Below, piece by piece: positions 6,129 to 10,539 of a stretch of 10,539 nt of DNA (position 1 is the first letter of the stretch; each line of letters begins with the position of its first letter). This DNA is from Bacteroidales bacterium. GTDB taxonomy: Bacteria > Bacteroidota > Bacteroidia > Bacteroidales > UBA7960. Both the position numbers and the translations under genes were made by a program. Under the pieces are notes generated by a model that saw only the letters and a list, made by a program, of their open reading frames with translations, was not told where the DNA came from and did not search any database. The stretch is taken from contig SLPR01000086.1 in assembly GCA_007131895.1 (NCBI GenBank), positions 1 through 10,539 on the forward strand, read 5' to 3'.

Positions 6129-7367
6129 ATGCAATTGAGAAGAAAGATATATATGACGGCCGGTTACAATACTATATCTATGGGTATGGGCCGTAGCGAA
6201 TTTCATCCCAAAAAGCCTCGTCCCACCCTGGAAGATTATATCAGGGAGGCAGGACAACATGTGTTGGATCAAATTGGCGGAGCTGCTCATGTAGATGAAT
6301 GTGTGATGGCCAATTTTATTGCGGCACGATATAACAAGCAGGCAAACCTTGCCGCATTTTTTCCCTTTATTGATGAAGGACTTACCAACAAGCCCTGTAT
6401 AAGGGTTGAAGGAGCCTGTGCATCTGGCGGACTGGGGCTGGCTACAGGCATCAAGACCATCCTTGCGGAAACAGCAGATGTGGTGCTGGTAGTTGGGGTT
6501 GAGGTGCAAAATTCAGTAAAGGCAGTCTATGGTGCTGATATCCTTTCTGCTGCAGGGTGGTACCAGGAGCGCAAAGAGGGTCATGCCCACTTTTTCCCAG
6601 GTAAATTCAGCGAGAGGGCAGGGGCTTATTTTCAGAAGTACGGAAAGGAGAAAACCCGCCAGGGCATGGCATTGTGGTATCGCAATGCCATTGAAAACGC
6701 CAGGCTTTGCCCTACAGCCCAGGAGTTTGAGAACAAAACGACGGAGCTTGAAAAACTTGCTTTCACCGGGCCTGATCCCAATACATTTGTAGATCACCTC
6801 AATGTATATGACTGCTCTAAAGTTTCTGATGGAGCGTCTGCCATTGCGATTATGTCAGAAGAAGGGCTGAAACGTTGCAGTATTGACAAAAAAGATGCTG
6901 TGGAAATAACAGGACTAGGTCAGGCAGCGTATGATCTCACAAGTGCACCCAAAGACCCGGTATGGCTGCATACTACAGAGGCAGCAGTAAAAAAGGCTTT
7001 TCAGATGGCTGGAATTACCCATGAAGATTTGGCAACGGTAGAATGCCACGATTGTTTTACCATTGCTGCCGTGATGGCCGTGGAAGCCATTGGCTTCGCG
7101 GCTCCCGGCAAAGGCCCCGACTTTATCCTGCAGGGCAATACATCCCACAAAGGAAAGATTCCATTTAACACTACCGGAGGCTTGATTGGCTGGGGACACC
7201 CGGTGGGTGCCACCGGTGTTCATCAGGCCGTAACCATTTGGGAGCAGTTGACACGAAGGGCTGAAGAGGCCCAGATAAAACTTCCCCGTGACAAACCCTA
7301 TGGGCTGAGTGTGAACATGGGTGGTGACGACAAAACCCTCGTGGCTATAGTGTATAAAAAGGCGTAG
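6129..7367 (+). CDS. Thiolase family protein, SCP2-like acetyl-CoA acyltransferase
   Basis: The protein cleaves 3-ketoacyl-CoA with CoA, or runs the reverse Claisen condensation. The 412 residues have the thiolase fold with nucleophile C97 in VEGACASGG, the VYDCSKVSDGASA block (226-238), a HDCF motif (307-310), NTTGG (347-351) and the catalytic histidine in GHPVGATG (H357). The usual C-terminal Cys-x-Gly motif is replaced by N396-MGG, so C309 of the HDCF motif is probably the second active-site cysteine. This is the arrangement described for SCP2-type thiolases and differs from FadA/AtoB. The ATG at 6129 is chosen because RRKIYMTAGYNT is a normal start for this group; ATG 6153 would lose part of the first strand. 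It follows the dehydrogenase by 166 bases on the same strand, so it acts in the same pathway but may have its own promoter. Its stop lies 11 bases from that of the convergent flavoprotein gene. Confidence 0.92.
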   Translation: MQLRRKIYMTAGYNTISMGMGRSEFHPKKPRPTLEDYIREAGQHVLDQIGGAAHVDECVMANFIAARYNKQANLAAFFPFIDEGLTNKPCIRVEGACASGGLGLATGIKTILAETADVVLVVGVEVQNSVKAVYGADILSAAGWYQERKEGHAHFFPGKFSERAGAYFQKYGKEKTRQGMALWYRNAIENARLCPTAQEFENKTTELEKLAFTGPDPNTFVDHLNVYDCSKVSDGASAIAIMSEEGLKRCSIDKKDAVEITGLGQAAYDLTSAPKDPVWLHTTEAAVKKAFQMAGITHEDLATVECHDCFTIAAVMAVEAIGFAAPGKGPDFILQGNTSHKGKIPFNTTGGLIGWGHPVGATGVHQAVTIWEQLTRRAEEAQIKLPRDKPYGLSVNMGGDDKTLVAIVYKKA

Positions 7368-7378
7368 CAGTCTGTATT

Positions 7379-10318
7379 TTACTTAATAGCTTCCCACAAA
7401 ATATCTATAGGGTGCATGGCTTTTTTGCCTGTTCCATCCAAAATCTGGTGCCGGCAACTGGTGCCGGGGGCAGCTATCAAAGCATCGGGCTCTGCCGCGC
7501 GCACCGCGGGAAAGAGCTTCAGCTCCCCAATGGCCATACTTACCTCATAGTGCTCTTTTTCGTATCCGAAAGACCCTGCCATACCGCAGCATCCGCATTC
7601 TATCTCGTTTACCTGGTAGTTTTCCGGCAATGTAAGCATACGTACTGTATGATTTACTGATGACAAAGCTTTCTGATGGCAATGACCATGCAGATATATT
7701 TTCTGCGGACTGTCAATGAAGAGCTGCTTGTCAATGAGTCCTGCATCCAACTCCCGGCAAATAAATTCGTCGATAATATACGTGTGAATGGAAAGAGTCT
7801 GGGCCTTTTCTGTTAACTCCTCGCTGCACAATTCTTTGTATTCATCGCGCAGTGTAAGAATGGCTGAGGGTTCAATGCCCACCACCGGAATCCCCTTTTC
7901 AGCCCAGGTATGCAATAGTGGGATGTTGAAATCTGCAAAGCCTTTGGCTTTTTTCAGCAAGCCTTTGGATAGCGAAGCTCTTCCACTTTCTTTTACCACG
8001 GGCATTTCGATGTGGTAGCCCAGCTTGTTAAGCAGCAAACATGTATGGATACCGGTTGTGCTGTCATTGTAATTGGTAAATTCATCGCAAAACAATACTA
8101 CTTTTTTCTCTGGAGCTGCTGTTTTGTTGAGAGCAGACAGGTTTTTCCCGGCCCAGCTTCGCCAGGTTTGTTTGTGCAGTCCGGGGAGGCTTCTTTTTTG
8201 CGCAAATCCCGAAAGTCTTTTTACCAAAGGGGCAAAAAGGGCTGTTTGTGAAAAAAGGTTATAGGCCCATGGAGCTAAGGCGGCAACTTTGTTCAAACTG
8301 CTGTAGCTCCCTATGAGCGAAGCCCTGAACGGCACACCATTGGTGTCGTAGTAATGCTGAAGAAACTCTGCTTTGTACTTGCCCATATCCACATTGGAAG
8401 GGCATTCCGATTTACATCCCTTGCAGGAGAGGCAAAGATCAAGCACTTCTTTGATTTCAGGGTGGTTGAACGGATTCTTTTCGCGGGATTCAGAAACCAA
8501 TTCCCTGAGAATATTGGCCCGGGCTCTTGTGGTATCCTGCTCATCGGTAGTGGCATGGTAGGAGGGACACATGACCCCCTTTTGTGTGTGCAGTTTTCTG
8601 CAGTCTCCTGAACCATTGCACTTTTCAACCGCCATCAAAAAGCTTCCTGCTTCCGGATACCTGAAATAGGTTTTGATTTCAGGATAGAGTCTGCCGGGTT
8701 CGTAGCGCAGGGATGTCTTCATGGAAGGGGTATCCACAATTTTCTCCGGGTTGAATATGTTTTTGGGATCCCAGGTATATTTTATCTTTTTCAGCGTGTC
8801 GTATAGGGTTTCTCCCAGCATCAGGGGGATAAACTCTCCGCGCAATCTGCCGTCGCCATGCTCGCCGCTGAGTGAGCCTTTGTATTTTTTTACCAGGTGG
8901 GCAGTTTGCAGGGCAATCTGGTGGAAACGTTCCACATCGGCCTTGTTTTTCAGGTTGAGGATGGGGCGCAGGTGGATTTCTCCGGTACCAATGTGTGCAT
9001 AATACACACACTGCAGGTTCATTTCTTCCAGTACTTTTTTTAATTCAGCAACAAAGTCAGGGAGCTTTTCCACATGAATGGCGGTATCTTCAATCACCGC
9101 TACAGGCTTGGCATCGCCGGGAACATTGCTCAGCAGACCCAGCCCCGCTTTGCGCAAAGCCCATACACGACCAATGTCTTTCCCTTTCAAAACCGGATAA
9201 TGGTATCCCATCTCTTTCTTTTGCATCTCTGCTGTCATGGCAACCACTTTCTTGTCAATTTCTGTCTGGTTGTGCGCTGCAAATTCTACCACCAGTATTG
9301 CGTCAGGATCTCCTTTGAGGAAAAAACGGTTTTGTGCCTGGGTGATGTTGGTTTTGGTGCAATCCAGCACAATGCGGTCGATGAGTTCAACTGCAACCGG
9401 ACCATGGCTGAGAGCCACCAGGTTGGCTTGCAATGCCTCCTCAATGGAGTTTACGTGCACGCATACCAGAACGGTATGAGCAGGAGGGAGGGGAACCAGG
9501 TTGAGTTTTATTTCAGTGAAGACAGCCAGGCTTCCTTCGCTGCCAGCCAACAGCCGGCAAAAATTAAAATCTTCCCCATTGTCACTGAAAATGTTGCTTT
9601 CCAGCAGCAGGTCAAGGGCGTAGCCTGTATTGCGCCGATGAATGCCGGGCTCAGGGTAGTTTTGCGCAATTTCTTTCTGAATTTCGTTATCCGAAAGGAT
9701 ATCAAAAATGTTCTGGTATATTTTGCTTTCCAGGTTGTTACCCACGCATTTTTTGCGGAACTCCTTCTGAGACAGAGGTCCAAAAACTACTTCGCTTCCA
9801 TCACTCAGGAGCGCCTTAAGCTCCAGGGTGTGATCGCGCGTGCTTCCATACACCAGCGAATGGGCGCCACAGGAGTTATTGGCCACCATTCCCCCCATCA
9901 TACAGCGGTTGGAAGTTGAGGTCTCTGGTCCGAAAAACAATCCATGGGGTTTCAGGAAAGCATTGAGCTCATCGAGAATCACTCCCGGTTGCACTTTTAT
10001 CCATTTCTCCTCCTTGTTGAATTCAAGGATTTGAGTCATATGTTTGGAAAAGTCCACCACCATCCCATGTCCTACCACCTGGCCTGCCAGCGACGTGCCT
10101 GCTGTGCGGGGAATGAGCGAAATGTTATTTTTACCGGCAAAAAGTATTAACTCCCTGATGTCTTCCTCATTGTGGGGCCTGCAAACAGCCATGGGAATTT
10201 CTTTATATACAGACGCATCGGTTGCGTATAACAGACGGGTTTTGATATCTGTAAAAACTTCACCCTTTATTTTGTTTCTGAGTGTTTCAATTGCCGGGTT
10301 TTCGTGGTGTTTGTTCAT
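7379..10318 (-). CDS. FAD-linked oxidase / Fe-S (CCG domain) fusion, D-2-hydroxyacid dehydrogenase type
   Basis: This 979-residue cytoplasmic or membrane-associated fusion joins a GlcD/Dld-type flavoprotein to a GlpC-like electron-transfer module. The FAD-binding domain (about 30-275) has RTAGTSLAGQ (71-80), PGVILDELN (111-119) and MVANNSCGAHSLVYGS (144-159). The FAD-oxidase C domain (about 280-530) has the H442-x6-H449 pair in HIGTGEIH and EHGDGRLRG (486-494), which bind metal and the 2-hydroxyacid in relatives. The Fe-S region has C567, C573, C584 and then C629-x2-C632-x2-C635-x3-C639-P. The C-terminal CCG part has HGHCHQKAL (877-885) and ECGCCGMAGSFGYE (907-920). Similar fusions include E. 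coli YdiJ, reported to oxidise D-2-hydroxyglutarate, and D-lactate dehydrogenases; the substrate here is not decided. The ATG at 10318 is chosen; a TTG nine bases upstream adds only three residues. No signal peptide is seen. Electrons probably go to quinone or an ETF-like carrier. Confidence 0.92.
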   Translation of the reverse strand: MNKHHENPAIETLRNKIKGEVFTDIKTRLLYATDASVYKEIPMAVCRPHNEEDIRELILFAGKNNISLIPRTAGTSLAGQVVGHGMVVDFSKHMTQILEFNKEEKWIKVQPGVILDELNAFLKPHGLFFGPETSTSNRCMMGGMVANNSCGAHSLVYGSTRDHTLELKALLSDGSEVVFGPLSQKEFRKKCVGNNLESKIYQNIFDILSDNEIQKEIAQNYPEPGIHRRNTGYALDLLLESNIFSDNGEDFNFCRLLAGSEGSLAVFTEIKLNLVPLPPAHTVLVCVHVNSIEEALQANLVALSHGPVAVELIDRIVLDCTKTNITQAQNRFFLKGDPDAILVVEFAAHNQTEIDKKVVAMTAEMQKKEMGYHYPVLKGKDIGRVWALRKAGLGLLSNVPGDAKPVAVIEDTAIHVEKLPDFVAELKKVLEEMNLQCVYYAHIGTGEIHLRPILNLKNKADVERFHQIALQTAHLVKKYKGSLSGEHGDGRLRGEFIPLMLGETLYDTLKKIKYTWDPKNIFNPEKIVDTPSMKTSLRYEPGRLYPEIKTYFRYPEAGSFLMAVEKCNGSGDCRKLHTQKGVMCPSYHATTDEQDTTRARANILRELVSESREKNPFNHPEIKEVLDLCLSCKGCKSECPSNVDMGKYKAEFLQHYYDTNGVPFRASLIGSYSSLNKVAALAPWAYNLFSQTALFAPLVKRLSGFAQKRSLPGLHKQTWRSWAGKNLSALNKTAAPEKKVVLFCDEFTNYNDSTTGIHTCLLLNKLGYHIEMPVVKESGRASLSKGLLKKAKGFADFNIPLLHTWAEKGIPVVGIEPSAILTLRDEYKELCSEELTEKAQTLSIHTYIIDEFICRELDAGLIDKQLFIDSPQKIYLHGHCHQKALSSVNHTVRMLTLPENYQVNEIECGCCGMAGSFGYEKEHYEVSMAIGELKLFPAVRAAEPDALIAAPGTSCRHQILDGTGKKAMHPIDILWEAIK

Positions 10319-10399
10319 GGTTTTCAAAGCGTAATGGTGTGAAGCGATAATTTTTGTGTGGGCTGCTATACAACAGGTTGGGTTTTTGGGGTGTGACTG

Positions 10400-10442
10400 A
10401 AAAAAAGAGGGGCTGAAAAGTTTCCGTAATTTCAGCCCCTCT
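10400..10442 (-). terminator. Intrinsic terminator of the gene entering from the right
   Basis: The arms 10406-10418 and 10430-10442 are perfectly complementary over 13 bp (AGAGGGGCTGAAA against TTTCAGCCCCTCT) with an 11-base loop. Read on the minus strand the hairpin is followed by six T (complement of 10400-10405), a classical rho-independent terminator. The plus-strand side has no T-run, so it acts leftward. It lies just downstream of the stop codon at 10459 and upstream of the flavoprotein start at 10318, so those two genes are separate transcription units. Confidence 0.85.
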
Positions 10443-10458
10443 GGATTGTTATGGCTTG

Positions 10459-10539
10459 TTACATCATATCTGCTTCTTTTTTGTAATAGTTGGTGCTTTC
10501 AAAAATCTTATCTGCGTTGGCAGCGATAAAACCTGAGTA
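10459..10539 (-). CDS. C-terminal end of an unidentified protein (5' part beyond right edge)
   Basis: On the minus strand an open frame enters from the right edge and ends in TAA at 10459-10461. It gives 26 residues: YSGFIAANADKIF, a short middle stretch, and the end NYYKKEADMM. Reality is supported by the strong terminator that begins 17 bases past the stop and by normal amphipathic, lysine-rich C-terminal composition. The fragment is too short for me to assign a family; nothing in it suggests a membrane segment. With fatty-acid genes nearby an acyl-CoA-related enzyme is possible, but this is only a guess from context. Confidence 0.7.
   Translation of the reverse strand, partial: YSGFIAANADKIFESTNYYKKEADMM

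Noticed and set aside
3768..7367. Bacterial microcompartment, biosynthetic cluster or defence system
   Set aside because: All genes are recognisable core lipid, isoprenoid or hydroxyacid metabolism; no shell proteins, carrier proteins, nucleases or toxin genes are present.
9074..9919. A 281-codon open frame on the + strand inside the flavoprotein gene
   Set aside because: It is exactly antisense to a gene with clear FAD-domain motifs. Its product is cysteine- and histidine-rich without any recognisable family, which is usual for antisense shadows of coding DNA.
10319..10327. TTG start three codons upstream for the flavoprotein
   Set aside because: The ATG at 10318 is a better initiator, and the extra three residues carry no information.
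10319..10380. Promoter for the flavoprotein gene
   Set aside because: Minus-strand candidates such as TATCGCTT or TACGCTTTG fit TAnnTTTG poorly or lie within about 15 bases of the start codon, so I do not call one, although a promoter must exist left of the terminator.

Overview
The window looks like ordinary chromosomal DNA from a member of the Bacteroidota (Bacteroidetes), most likely Bacteroidales or a close relative. This is an inference from three signs. The IspG protein is the long form with an extra internal domain. Several intergenic regions carry TAnnTTTG-type -7 promoter elements. The genes lack clear Shine-Dalgarno sequences and start after A/T-rich leaders. I see no phage, CRISPR, insertion sequence, tRNA or rRNA.

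Left part (1-3573): the 3' end of a long-chain acyl-CoA synthetase enters from the left on the + strand. It collides tail-to-tail, with a 4-base stop-codon overlap, with a minus-strand pair: ispG (isoprenoid biosynthesis, MEP pathway) followed 38 bases later by an LpxL/HtrB-like membrane acyltransferase. Both belong to lipid or envelope metabolism.

Middle part (3574-7367): a 194-base divergent intergenic region carries a recognisable promoter on each strand and an AT-rich inverted repeat inside the rightward promoter. Three + strand genes follow: a crotonase-type enoyl-CoA hydratase, an unusual long 3-hydroxyacyl-CoA dehydrogenase and an SCP2-type thiolase. Together they cover the hydration, oxidation and thiolysis steps of beta-oxidation, or the reverse direction. 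No acyl-CoA dehydrogenase lies in the window. The 166 bases between the dehydrogenase and the thiolase hold a small inverted-repeat element with a REP-like core.

Right part (7368-10539): a 979-residue fusion of an FAD-linked 2-hydroxyacid dehydrogenase with an iron-sulfur/CCG module lies on the minus strand, ending only 11 bases from the thiolase stop. Upstream of it, a strong minus-strand terminator (perfect 13-bp stem plus T-tract) closes another minus-strand gene, of which only the last 26 codons are visible.

Overall the window combines acyl-CoA metabolism (activation, hydration, oxidation, thiolysis), a flavin/Fe-S oxidase that would feed electrons from a D-2-hydroxyacid into the same metabolism, and housekeeping isoprenoid and lipid A-type genes. 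I did not find a clearly new system. The most unusual items are the variant 3-hydroxyacyl-CoA dehydrogenase paired with an SCP2-like thiolase, the putative operator in their promoter region, and the small inverted-repeat element between them.
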